NCBI GenBank assembly: GCA_036558905.1
Contig: DATBER010000029.1
Coordinates: 43,177 to 107,176 of the forward strand
Length of the DNA: 64,000 nt
From: DASXRA01 sp036558905
GTDB taxonomy: Bacteria > Actinomycetota > Actinomycetes > Mycobacteriales > Jatrophihabitantaceae
Direction of reading: 5' to 3'
The notes under the pieces were generated by a model. It saw only the letters and a list, made by a program, of their open reading frames with translations, was not told the DNA's origin and did no database searches. This document shows positions 54,353 through 63,908 of this stretch, in pieces. A program made the position numbers and the translations under genes. Every line of letters starts with the position of its first letter. Position 1 is the stretch's first letter.

Positions 54353-55966
54353 ATGTCCGAAGCTGCGTACACACCCGGGTCCTGGGTTGCCGTCGGCGCC
54401 GACGCCGGCTGGCTGCTCGTCGACATCGACCCGACCGATGCGATCGTCCTCAAGGCCTGGTCGTTGCTGCGGGGCGACGCCGAGATCGACGAGATCCTCG
54501 ACGCCGTGCTTCAGCGCGGCCTGCGGGCGGTGAGCAGCTTCGCTCTGGTGCGCGTCTCGGGCGAGCGCCGGGCCGTGGTCGTGCGCGGAGCCGGTGCGGC
54601 CACGATCACCATCGGCGGCCAGGACGAGCAGGTCAGCGCCGAGGGCGTGTCCAGCTGGCGCGAGTACCCGTTGCCGGCCCACGCGACCGCCGTGCAGCTG
54701 CGGGCCGGCACCGACGCCGCCGGGGGCAGCGAGTCCCCGCTGTCGCCCGGCGTGACGCTCGCGTCGAGCGTGCGGCTCGGCGTCACCGGCGCGCCGGCCA
54801 GCTCGCCCAAGAAGGCCGCTCCCAAGAAGGCCCCGGCCAAGCCCGCCGACCCGGCCCCGGCCGCCGGCGCGGGCCCGGCCGCGCCGAAGAACGGCAAGGA
54901 GGCGCCGCCGTTCGACGCGGCCGCGGCCGAAGCGGCGGCGATCGCGGCGATGTCGGGCTCGTCGGCCCCGCCGCCCACGCCGTCGGCGCCGCCCGCTCCG
55001 TCTGCACCACCCGCGCTGCCGGCTGGCCGGGGCGGGCCGGAGGCACCCGTCAACCCGTCACCACCGCCGTCCGCGCCGTCCGCGCCCGCCGGTCCGCCGC
55101 CCGGAGCCACTCCCCCGCCGCCACCCGGCGCGGACGCGCCGGCCTGGTTCGCGCCGCCCCCGCCATCGGCCGCTCCGACCGAGCCGCCGGCCCCGCCTCC
55201 GCCGGATCCACCCGACGTCGAGCAACCGCCGGCGGCGTCGGAGCGTGATCCGGACTCGATGGCCTGGCTGTCGGCCGTCAAGCCGCTCGGCCCGCCGTCC
55301 GACGACAGCCAGCCCTACCGCGTCGGCCCCCCGCCCGGAGTGGTGTCCGGCGGCGGCGGCATCGGTCGCGAGGGGCCGGCCGAGGAACCGGCGTTGCAGC
55401 AGCCGGCGTCGTGGTCGCCGCCCGCACCGTCCGCCCCGGACTCGCCCGACTCGACGGTCAGCCGGGCGACGCTCAGCGGGATGATGGACGGGCCGGCCCC
55501 GGCGGGGAACGTGGTCCAGGCGGTGAAGTGCCAGCACGGGCACCTGAGCCCGCCGATGGCCGTGTCGTGCCGGGTGTGCGGCTTCCCGCTGATGGGCCAG
55601 GCGCCGATCACCGTGCCCCGTCCGACCCTGGGGGTGTTGCGCCTGTCGACGGGCGACGTCGTGCCGCTGGACCGCACGGTGGTCATGGGCCGCAACCCCA
55701 AGGCCGACGAGACGAACGACGCCGAGCGCCCGCACGTCGTGCGGCTGCCCAGCCCGGGCCACGACATCTCCCGCACGCACGTCGAGATCCGCCTGGACGG
55801 GTGGCACGTGCTGCTCACCGACCTCAACTCGGTGAACGGCACCGTCGTCACGCCCCCGTGGCAGGAGCCGCAGCGGCTGCGCCCGAACGAGGCGGTGCCG
55901 ATCGAGCCGGGCACGGTGGTGAGCCTGGCCGACGAGGTCACGTTCCGCTACGAGGTCACGGGGTGA
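54353..55966 (+). CDS. FHA-domain protein with Pro/Ala-rich linker and zinc ribbon
   Basis: This 537-residue protein has an N-terminal alpha/beta domain (residues 1-125) of unknown family and a long Ala/Pro linker with Lys-rich KKAAPKKAPAK (about 145-380). A short zinc-ribbon-like motif follows (KCQHGHLSPPMAVSCRVCG), then a C-terminal FHA domain (about 430-535) with the phosphothreonine-binding GRNPK, SPGHDISRTHVEI and LNSVNGT. It should bind phosphothreonine proteins made by the adjacent kinase. The ATG at 54353 lies 17 bp after the phosphatase stop; a TTG at 54332 overlaps it. Its stop overlaps the kinase GTG. Confidence 0.92.
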   Translation: MSEAAYTPGSWVAVGADAGWLLVDIDPTDAIVLKAWSLLRGDAEIDEILDAVLQRGLRAVSSFALVRVSGERRAVVVRGAGAATITIGGQDEQVSAEGVSSWREYPLPAHATAVQLRAGTDAAGGSESPLSPGVTLASSVRLGVTGAPASSPKKAAPKKAPAKPADPAPAAGAGPAAPKNGKEAPPFDAAAAEAAAIAAMSGSSAPPPTPSAPPAPSAPPALPAGRGGPEAPVNPSPPPSAPSAPAGPPPGATPPPPPGADAPAWFAPPPPSAAPTEPPAPPPPDPPDVEQPPAASERDPDSMAWLSAVKPLGPPSDDSQPYRVGPPPGVVSGGGGIGREGPAEEPALQQPASWSPPAPSAPDSPDSTVSRATLSGMMDGPAPAGNVVQAVKCQHGHLSPPMAVSCRVCGFPLMGQAPITVPRPTLGVLRLSTGDVVPLDRTVVMGRNPKADETNDAERPHVVRLPSPGHDISRTHVEIRLDGWHVLLTDLNSVNGTVVTPPWQEPQRLRPNEAVPIEPGTVVSLADEVTFRYEVTG

Positions 55967-57558
55967 GCTCTCCCGGTAAGCGTCCGCCTGCTCCGCCGCC
56001 TGACCTTCCGGGCCTGCTCTACATCGCCCCGTTGGGCTCGGGCGGGTACTCGGACGTCTATCTGTACGAGCAGCAGATGCCGCGGATGAAGGTCGCGGTC
56101 AAGGTGCTGGCGGCGCAGAGCCTGTCCGAGCACGCCCGGCGGCAGTTCGGTGCCGAGGCCAACGCCATGGCCCAGCTGGCCGACCACCCGCACATCGTCC
56201 AGGTGTTCCGGGCCGACACGGCGCCCGACGGCCGGCCGTTCCTGGTGATGAAGTACTACCCGCAGCCGAACCTGGCCCAGCGGGCGCGCGGCGAGCGGTT
56301 CTCGGTGCCGGACGTGCTGCGCATCGGCATCCAGATCTCCAGCGCGGTCGAGGCGGCGCACCGCATCGGCATCCTGCACCGTGACATCAAGCCGGCCAAC
56401 ATCCTCACCGGCCAGTACGGCACGCTCGGGCTGACCGACTTCGGCATCGCCGCGACCAAGGCGGAGGCCGCGTCCGGGCAGACCGACGGCATCTCCATCC
56501 CGTGGGCGCCGCCGGAGGTGCTCTTCAGCGCCGAGCGGGCCGACGAGCGCTCCGACGTCTACTCCATCGCGGCCACGCTGTGGCACCTGCTGGTCGGCCG
56601 GTCGCCGTTCGACCTGCGCGGCGGCGACAACTCGGCGGTCGCGCTGATGCACCGCATCACGTCCACCCCGGCCCCGGCCACCGGCCGCGGCGACGTGCCG
56701 CCGTCGTTCGAGCGGTTGCTGCACAGCGCGCTGGCCAAGGACCCGAACGCCCGGCCGGCCACCGCGCTGGCGTTCGCCCGTGGGCTGCAGGCGGTCGAGC
56801 AGGAGCAGCGGCTGGCGCTGACCCCGATCGTGGTGGCCGACGACCCGCGCCGAGCCGCAGCCACGGTCCGTCCGGCCGACGCGCCCGCCGACGAGGACGG
56901 CACCCGGGTCAAGCAGCCGGTGCGCGTCGAGGGGGCCGACATCCGCGAGCCTCGGCCGCTGGGCGGGCTGCCGCGCGAGCTCGACGACGACCCGACCCGG
57001 CGCAAGCAGCCCACCCGCATCGACGCGCAGACGCCGGTCCTGCCGCCCTGGCAGCCCCCACCGGCCCGCGCCTATCCGCAGGCCGACGGCCCGCACCAGC
57101 CCGGGCCGGCTCCGGCGCCGGCTCGGCCGGCCGGTCCCCGCTCGCGCCGGCCGTGGTACATCGCGGGCGGCGTGGTGGCGGTCGGGGCGGTGGTCGGCCT
57201 GATCGTCGCGGTCACCAGCAGCGGCGCCAAGCACAAAGCGCAGGACGTCACTCCGACCGACGACACCCAGGTCGTGCTGCCGACCGGCCCGGAGAACCAG
57301 GCGCCGGGCACGCCGAAGGTCACCGGCACCCGCCAGCCGGGCGGCAAGATCAAGTTCCAGTGGACCTACGACGCCCCGGCGGCGGGCGACAGCTACCGGT
57401 GGCGCGAGTCGGGCACCAGCACCAGCACCGGCACCGCCACCAGCCCGAACCTGCTCGTGAACGCCCCGGCTGGGCACGAGGTCTGCCTGCAGGTGCAGGT
57501 CTACCGCAGCAGCGGCAGCTTCGCGTCATCCTGGTCAGATCCGAAATGCGCCGGGTAG
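55963..57558 (+). CDS. membrane Ser/Thr protein kinase (PknB-like)
   Basis: This 531-residue kinase has a cytoplasmic Hanks-type domain (about 14-285): LGSGGYSDVYLYE, VAVKVLA (Lys), HRDIKPANIL and TDFGIA, then PWAPPEV in place of APE. A juxtamembrane linker follows with two (D/G)x(D/T)RxKQP(V/T)R(V/I)-like Thr sites, and a membrane helix near 397-418. An extracytoplasmic beta-sandwich of about 110 residues, FnIII-like and with two Cys, ends the protein. The glycine loop is somewhat atypical. The GTG at 55963 overlaps the FHA stop (GTGA). The sensor domain resembles the FnIII modules of the giant protein that follows. Confidence 0.93.
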   Translation: MSSPGKRPPAPPPDLPGLLYIAPLGSGGYSDVYLYEQQMPRMKVAVKVLAAQSLSEHARRQFGAEANAMAQLADHPHIVQVFRADTAPDGRPFLVMKYYPQPNLAQRARGERFSVPDVLRIGIQISSAVEAAHRIGILHRDIKPANILTGQYGTLGLTDFGIAATKAEAASGQTDGISIPWAPPEVLFSAERADERSDVYSIAATLWHLLVGRSPFDLRGGDNSAVALMHRITSTPAPATGRGDVPPSFERLLHSALAKDPNARPATALAFARGLQAVEQEQRLALTPIVVADDPRRAAATVRPADAPADEDGTRVKQPVRVEGADIREPRPLGGLPRELDDDPTRRKQPTRIDAQTPVLPPWQPPPARAYPQADGPHQPGPAPAPARPAGPRSRRPWYIAGGVVAVGAVVGLIVAVTSSGAKHKAQDVTPTDDTQVVLPTGPENQAPGTPKVTGTRQPGGKIKFQWTYDAPAAGDSYRWRESGTSTSTGTATSPNLLVNAPAGHEVCLQVQVYRSSGSFASSWSDPKCAG

Positions 57559-57664
57559 AGCAGCGAGTCCGTGCGATTTTCGTGAATGAGAAGATGGCGC
57601 CCGTGACTGGGCCGGGCACGCATATCCGCCGTCTCGCGCCGGTCGTTCCGGGGGGCCGTCGCGC

Positions 57665-60600
57665 ATGAGCATGGCCAAGCTCCTGCGGCGCCGGCGGAGC
57701 GCCATCAGCGCCGCCGTCGTGATCGTTCTCGCAGCCGGTGCGCTGGTCGTGTACGCGGTGCGGGCCGGCGGCTACACCGCCCGGCACGTCGACCTCAACG
57801 ACGGCGGTATCTGGGTCACCAACAACGCCGACGGTCTCTACGGACGGCTGAACAAGCCGATCGGCCAGCTCGACGCCGGGTTCGTTCCGCCCGGCGGCGC
57901 CCAGACGACGTTCACCGTGGACGTGGTGCAGGACGGCTCGGCGGTGCTGGCCATCGACCGCGGCCAGGGCAAGGTGTATCCGGTCGACGTCGAGGCCGGG
58001 CGGGCGATCGAGTCGCAGGCGGCCACCGTGGCCGGGGACGACGTCGTCCAGCTGGCCGGCGACACCGCGGCCGTGCTCGACCCGGCCACCGGTGCGGTCT
58101 GGGGTGCGCGGGTCAGCGACGACAACGTCTCGGGCATCGCGGCCCTCGACTCGGCCGCCAAGCCGCTGGCCAAGGTCGGGGCCCAGGCCGATCTCGCGGT
58201 CACCGACGACGGCACCATCCTGGCCGCGTCGGCGGCCACCCAGACCCTGGTCACGATCCGGCCGAACAGCGTCGGATTCGCCAAGCCCTCCACCACCCAG
58301 TTCCACCGGCAGATGGCCGCCCTGGCGCTGACCGCCGTGGGCAGCACCCCGGTCATCCTCGATGCCAAGGGCGGCGCGGTACTGCTGCCCGGGGGCAAGA
58401 CCGTGACCCTGCCCGACGGCGCGGCCGGCACCGACCTCGTGCCGCAGCAGCCCGGCCCCGACGCCGACTACGTCTACGTCGCCAACTCCTCGGCCCTGTA
58501 CCGGGTACCGCTCGGCGGCGACCGGGCGACGACCCTGTTCAACAGCGGCACGGGCACGCCGGCCCACCCGGTGGTGCTCGGCAGCTGCGTGCACGCCGCC
58601 TGGGGCGGGTCGCCCGGCGTCTATGCCCGCTCGTGCGACGGGCAGCCGGCCGCCGCGCAGAAGGTGCCTTCGACGGCGAAGGTCAGCCAGCCTGTATTTC
58701 GGGTGAACCGTGGCCAGATCGTGCTGAACGACCTGGCCAGCGGTGGCGTGTGGATCGTCGACAGCACAGTCCAGAAGGTGGACGACTGGCAGGCCATCCG
58801 GCCGCCCAAGCCGCAGCCGAACAGCAAGAAGCCGAACAAGCCGACGCACCAGAAGCAGCCCTGTGCGGCCGATCGTCCGCCGCAGCCCAAGGCGGACACC
58901 CTGGGCGCGCGCCCGGGCCGGGCCACCGTCCTGCACGTCACCGACAACGATGCCGATCCGTGCGGCTACCAGCTGGCGATCAGCGCCGTCTCGGGTGTCG
59001 ACGGCGGCGCGACCGCCTCGATCGCGGCCGACGAGCAGTCGGTCCAGGTCGTCGTGCCGCAGAGCGACGCCTCGGATGTCCACTTCAAGTACACGGTCAG
59101 CGACGGCCACGGGTTGTCGGCGTCCACCGACGTCACGGTGCGGGTCCAGAAGGGCGACAGCAACGAAGCGCCGACGCTCTACACCGGGTACAAGCCGGTC
59201 ACGTGGACGGTCGCGGCGGGCAGCACGTCGACCCGGCAGGTGCTGTCGGACTGGCGCGACTTCGACGGCGACCCGCTCGCGCTGACCAAGGCGACCGTCG
59301 ACCAGGGCGCGGCGGCCGCCACCCCGGACGGTGCCATCGTGTTCACCGCCCCTGGGCAGTCCGGCCCGCAGACCATCCACTACCAGGTGTCCGACGGCAT
59401 CGGCGACCCGGTCGACGGCAGCATCAAGGTCAACGTGCTGGCCCACAACTCGCTCGACGCCGTGCCGGCCATCGCCGAGCCCGACGTCGCCCGCGCCGTG
59501 GTGAACCAGCCGGTCACGCTCACCCCTCTGGCCAACGACGTGCCCGGCTCCGACCCGACCGACCCGTCGGCGAAGCTCGCCCTGGCCGCCCCGCTGGCCC
59601 AGCCGGTGGGCGCCACGGCCGTCACCGACCTGGCCGGTGGCACCGTGACGGTCACGCCGCACCACGTCGGCACGCTGTCGTTGAAGTACCAGGCGGCGTT
59701 CGGCTCGGCCAAGCTGGCCGGCGGCACGATCCGCCTGGACGTGGTGGCCGGCTCGGCCCGCCCACTGCCGCCGGTCGCGATGCCCGACACCGCGGTGCTG
59801 CACGGCCAGCAGGCGCAGACCGTCGACGTGCTGGCCAACGACTTCGACCCGTCCGGTGACGTGCTCGTCGTGCAGCGCGCCGTCCCGGTCGACGACAACT
59901 CCGGCCTGCAGATCGCCGTGCTCCAAGGGCATTGGCTGCGCATCTGGTCCACCGCGCCGGTCAGCCCGGGCGCCCGGCTGATCCAGTACACGGTGACCGA
60001 CGGGGTGGCCCCGCCGGTCGCCGGACAGGTCAGCGTGCTGCAGCTGCCGAACCCGCAGACCGACTCGCCGCCCACGCCGGTCGACGACCTGGCCACGGTG
60101 CGGGCCGGGGACACGGTGGACGTCCCCGTGCTCGACAACGACATCGATCCCGACGGCGACCCGATGTCGCTCAAGCCCGGCAAGCTCGTCACCACACCCT
60201 CGGGTATGGGCGCGGCCTACGTGTCGGGCAACGTGGTGCGCTACGCCGCTCCCCCGGGCGTCGCGACGGCCACCCAGGTGGTGGTCGACTACGTGGTGGC
60301 CGACCCCGACGGGGCCACCTCGGTCGGGCACGCGCGCATCACCGTCAACCCGCTGCCGACGGACGCGGCGCACGACCAGGCCCCGGCGCCCGCCCCGCTG
60401 ACCAAGTCCGTGGTAGCCGGCGACCAGGTCACGATCACCGTGCCGTGGACCGGCGTCGACCCCGACGGCGACGCGGTCACCGTCACGGGCATCGCGAGCG
60501 CCCCGCAGTTGGGCCGGATCATGTCCACCGGTCCCACGACGATCACCTACCAGGCCTACCCGCTGGCGTCCGGTACGGACACGTTCAGCTACGAGGTCAG

Positions 60601-63600
60601 CGACCGGTTCGGGCTGTCCGGCACGGCGACCATACGCATAGGTGTGGTGCCGCCCGGCGATCCGCAACCGCCCGTCGCCGTCGACGACGACGTGACCGCC
60701 GCGCCCGGGGCGACTGTGCATGTCGCCGTTCTCGGCAACGACCTCACCGCGCCCGACGACGCCGTGTCGATCGCCCCGCTCAACACGACGAACGACCCGG
60801 TGCCCGAAGGGGTCAGTCTGTCCGACGACCGGGTCGTGGTGAAGGCGCCGCCCGCGACCGGCAAGCCGCTGATCGTCTCCTACGCGATCACCGACGGCAC
60901 GGGTGGGCGCTCGGTGGCCCAGGTCGTGGTGAACTCGCAGCCGCACTACGACATCCCGCCGGTGGCCCGCGACGACGTGGCCAAGGTGACGCCGGGCGCG
61001 ACGAGCAGCACGGTCGACGTCCTGGCCAACGACGACGATCCCGACGGCACCGTCAACGCGCTGACCATCTCGCACGTGTTCCTGCCGGCGGCCCACGTCG
61101 TCGACCGCAAGCTGGTCGTCCCGGTGCAGGCGTTCCCCCAGGTCGTGGCCTACGAACTGCGCGACAAAGGCGGCGCGACCGCTGTGGGCATCGTGCACGT
61201 ACCCGGCAACGGCTCGGCCGCGCCGCACGTGCGCCCGGACGCGCCGTCGATCGAGCTCAGCGCGGGCGGCAGCAAGACGATCAACCTGGCCGACTACGTG
61301 GTCGACCCGGCCAACAAGCCGGTGCGGCTCACCACCACCGACCGCATCTGGGGTTCGCCGGGCAACGGCCTGGGCGTCGCGAGCAAGGACCAGGCGACGC
61401 TGGAACTGTCCGCCCGCAAGGGCTACCAGGGTCCGGCGTCGGCCGTCTTCGAGGTCACCGACGGCACCAGCCTGTCCGATCCGCGCGCGCAGAAGGCCGT
61501 GATCGCGCTACCCGTGCAGATCGGCACGCCGCAGCCGGTGCTGCGTTGCCCGACCTCGACGTTCACCGCGGTGCAGGGCGGCGCGCCGCTCAAGCTCGAC
61601 CTCGCCACGGTCTGCCACGTCTGGCTCGACAACCCCGACGACATCGGGCAGGTCGACTTCACCTCCAAGTGGGCCAAGCAGCTGGCGGGCGTGTCGATCA
61701 CCAAGAACGGCAACTCGAAGGTGACGATCACGCCCGGTCCGCAGGCCCATCCCGGTTCCACCGGCACGATCCGGATCACCGTCACGGGCTCGGAGGTCAG
61801 CGCCACCCTCAACGTGCGGGTGATCAAGGCCCCGCCGCCGACCGTTTCGGCCATCACCGTGCGCGGGCTCAAGGCCGGCGGCTCGCAGACCGTCGACGTC
61901 CGGCCCTACGTCCAGTCACCGGTGCAGGGCGCATCGGTCAGCGTGTTGACGGCGAAGCTGCTGAGCGGCCCCGGCATCCACGCCGCGGTCGCCGGCCCTC
62001 GGATCACGCTGTCCGCGCCGACCGGCAACATCCACGGCTCGGCGGTGTTCGACCTGACGGTCACCGACGTTCCCGGTGCCGGCCACGACGACCGGCACGT
62101 GCAGGGCCGGATGACGGTCGAGGTGCTCGGCCTGCCCGGCACGCCCGGCCGCCCGTCGATCCAGTCCGTCACCAGCCATACCGTTGTCCTCGCGTTCACG
62201 CCCCCCGCGGCCAACGGCGCGCCGCTCGACCAGATGGTGGCCACCGACAGCCACGGCGGCAGCCACTCCTGTCCGGCCTCGCCCTGCACGATCAGCGGGC
62301 TGACGAACGGCCAGAGCTACACGTTCACGGTGAAGGCCCACAACGTCGTCGGCTGGAGCCAGCCCAGCGCACAGTCCTCGGCGGGCAAGCCGGACCAGGT
62401 GCCGGACCCGGTGGGCGGCGTGTCGGCGACCGCCAAGGACCAGAGCGCGACGGTCACCTGGGCGGTCGGCCAGGTCGACGGCTCGCCGATCACCAGTTAC
62501 CAGGTGCAGACCTCGCCGGCCCCGTCGTCGGGCCAGTCCGTCACCTCGGTGCGCGGTACGTCGACGACGATCAGCGGGCTGACCAACGGCACGACGTACA
62601 GCATCCGGGTGCGGGCCATCAACGCTCAGGGACCGGGTCAGTGGGGTTCGGCGGCGCAGGTCATCCCGTTCGGCAAGCCGCCGGTAATGGCCGCGCCGTC
62701 GGCGACCGGTGCCGACTCGACGGACAACTCGGAGAAGGCGATCACCGTCTCGTGGGCCGCCGCCGACGGCAACGGCCGAGCGATCACCAGCTACACGGTG
62801 ACCCAGTACCGCAACGGCTCGGCTGCCGGCACGCAGTCGGCCACCGGCCTGTCGACCACGTTCTCCGGGCTGGCCAACGACGGCTCGAAGTACACGTACA
62901 CGGTCGCCGCGACGAACGCCGGCAACCTGACCTCGTCGCCCAGCCCCAAGTCGAACGAGGTGGTGGCCACCGCTCCCCCGGCGACCATCGGCAGCGTCAG
63001 CGCCAGCGACGAATCCTCGCCGAACAACGGCTACGACGGCGCTATCCACGTGACGTTCACGCTGCCCCAGCCGCACGGCGCGTCGCTCAGCCGGGTCGAG
63101 TACCTGCTCAGCAGCGGCGGCTCGGGCTCGTGGCCGACCCCCGGTTCGCCCGGTCAGCAGGTGACCGAGAGCATCGGCAACCTGACCAACGGCAGCAACT
63201 ACACGGCCCAGGTCCGCGGCTGCAACGAGGCCGACCAGTGCGGCACCTGGTCGCCATCGTCGAACCAGGTCAGCCCCTACGGCGGGATCGACGCGCCGTC
63301 GGCCAGCGGCTCGCACAGCGGCTGCGGTACGGCCGGCGACTCGAACGGCACGATCACGTTCAGCTGGTCCGGCGGCAGCGGCAACGGCCGGGCCGCCTCC
63401 TACGAGATCAACATCGACAACGGCGGCTGGTCGGGTCCGCAGAACTCGGTACCCAGTAACGGCAGCAAGTCCGGAAGCTACGCCTGCAATTCGACGCACA
63501 GCATCCAGGTCCGGATCGCGCGAACCGTCGAGGGGGTGACCAAGTTCAGTGGAAGCGCCTCCAACTCCCAGACGCTGCCCAAGGCGCCGCCGGTGCAACC

Positions 63601-63886
63601 GCCCAAGACCGTCAGCTTGTCCGCGGGTCCAAGCGCCCAGGGACAAAGTGGCTGCGGGACGCATTGGTGCCACTACCTGCACGTCTCGATCTCGGCGGGG
63701 TTCTCCAGCGGCAGCCACTCTTTCGCCTGCTACGAGAACGGTTCTGCGTGGGACAGCGGCACGATCAACATCTCCAGCGGCGGCTCCGTGAACCTGCCCT
63801 GCTACAACGGCAACACGTTCGCGGTCTACGCAACCATCGACGGCGTCAAGTCCAACACTGTCCATCCAGACCCGAACTGGCCATGA
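57665..63886 (+). CDS. giant single-pass surface protein with cadherin/Ig-like and FnIII repeats
   Basis: This 2,073-residue protein has an N-terminal membrane helix (about 12-33) with most of the chain outside. Residues about 40-370 look like a beta-propeller-like region (periodic VxVD, VTxxG, VYxAN strands). A Lys/Pro linker near 380-400 follows. Several cadherin/Ig-like modules are marked by V(D/P)VL(A/D)ND(x)DPDGD loops (near 721, 820, 1020 and 1117), which are calcium-site-like. At least five FnIII-type modules follow (from about 1489 on). The C-terminus is Gly/Ser-rich with paired Cys. No LPxTG signal is visible. It lies between a kinase and a MoxR ATPase, a recurrent actinobacterial arrangement. 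Function, perhaps adhesion or assembly, is inferred. Confidence 0.88.
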   Translation: MSMAKLLRRRRSAISAAVVIVLAAGALVVYAVRAGGYTARHVDLNDGGIWVTNNADGLYGRLNKPIGQLDAGFVPPGGAQTTFTVDVVQDGSAVLAIDRGQGKVYPVDVEAGRAIESQAATVAGDDVVQLAGDTAAVLDPATGAVWGARVSDDNVSGIAALDSAAKPLAKVGAQADLAVTDDGTILAASAATQTLVTIRPNSVGFAKPSTTQFHRQMAALALTAVGSTPVILDAKGGAVLLPGGKTVTLPDGAAGTDLVPQQPGPDADYVYVANSSALYRVPLGGDRATTLFNSGTGTPAHPVVLGSCVHAAWGGSPGVYARSCDGQPAAAQKVPSTAKVSQPVFRVNRGQIVLNDLASGGVWIVDSTVQKVDDWQAIRPPKPQPNSKKPNKPTHQKQPCAADRPPQPKADTLGARPGRATVLHVTDNDADPCGYQLAISAVSGVDGGATASIAADEQSVQVVVPQSDASDVHFKYTVSDGHGLSASTDVTVRVQKGDSNEAPTLYTGYKPVTWTVAAGSTSTRQVLSDWRDFDGDPLALTKATVDQGAAAATPDGAIVFTAPGQSGPQTIHYQVSDGIGDPVDGSIKVNVLAHNSLDAVPAIAEPDVARAVVNQPVTLTPLANDVPGSDPTDPSAKLALAAPLAQPVGATAVTDLAGGTVTVTPHHVGTLSLKYQAAFGSAKLAGGTIRLDVVAGSARPLPPVAMPDTAVLHGQQAQTVDVLANDFDPSGDVLVVQRAVPVDDNSGLQIAVLQGHWLRIWSTAPVSPGARLIQYTVTDGVAPPVAGQVSVLQLPNPQTDSPPTPVDDLATVRAGDTVDVPVLDNDIDPDGDPMSLKPGKLVTTPSGMGAAYVSGNVVRYAAPPGVATATQVVVDYVVADPDGATSVGHARITVNPLPTDAAHDQAPAPAPLTKSVVAGDQVTITVPWTGVDPDGDAVTVTGIASAPQLGRIMSTGPTTITYQAYPLASGTDTFSYEVSDRFGLSGTATIRIGVVPPGDPQPPVAVDDDVTAAPGATVHVAVLGNDLTAPDDAVSIAPLNTTNDPVPEGVSLSDDRVVVKAPPATGKPLIVSYAITDGTGGRSVAQVVVNSQPHYDIPPVARDDVAKVTPGATSSTVDVLANDDDPDGTVNALTISHVFLPAAHVVDRKLVVPVQAFPQVVAYELRDKGGATAVGIVHVPGNGSAAPHVRPDAPSIELSAGGSKTINLADYVVDPANKPVRLTTTDRIWGSPGNGLGVASKDQATLELSARKGYQGPASAVFEVTDGTSLSDPRAQKAVIALPVQIGTPQPVLRCPTSTFTAVQGGAPLKLDLATVCHVWLDNPDDIGQVDFTSKWAKQLAGVSITKNGNSKVTITPGPQAHPGSTGTIRITVTGSEVSATLNVRVIKAPPPTVSAITVRGLKAGGSQTVDVRPYVQSPVQGASVSVLTAKLLSGPGIHAAVAGPRITLSAPTGNIHGSAVFDLTVTDVPGAGHDDRHVQGRMTVEVLGLPGTPGRPSIQSVTSHTVVLAFTPPAANGAPLDQMVATDSHGGSHSCPASPCTISGLTNGQSYTFTVKAHNVVGWSQPSAQSSAGKPDQVPDPVGGVSATAKDQSATVTWAVGQVDGSPITSYQVQTSPAPSSGQSVTSVRGTSTTISGLTNGTTYSIRVRAINAQGPGQWGSAAQVIPFGKPPVMAAPSATGADSTDNSEKAITVSWAAADGNGRAITSYTVTQYRNGSAAGTQSATGLSTTFSGLANDGSKYTYTVAATNAGNLTSSPSPKSNEVVATAPPATIGSVSASDESSPNNGYDGAIHVTFTLPQPHGASLSRVEYLLSSGGSGSWPTPGSPGQQVTESIGNLTNGSNYTAQVRGCNEADQCGTWSPSSNQVSPYGGIDAPSASGSHSGCGTAGDSNGTITFSWSGGSGNGRAASYEINIDNGGWSGPQNSVPSNGSKSGSYACNSTHSIQVRIARTVEGVTKFSGSASNSQTLPKAPPVQPPKTVSLSAGPSAQGQSGCGTHWCHYLHVSISAGFSSGSHSFACYENGSAWDSGTINISSGGSVNLPCYNGNTFAVYATIDGVKSNTVHPDPNWP

Positions 63887-63908
63887 TCATCGGAAGGATC
63901 TGTACCTC

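Noticed and set aside
57350..61228. Very long open frame (about 1,290 codons) on the minus strand opposite the giant surface protein
   Set aside because: It is a by-product of high G+C third positions. Its translation is a low-complexity Arg/Gly/His/Val mix without domains, while the plus strand shows clear repeated domains.
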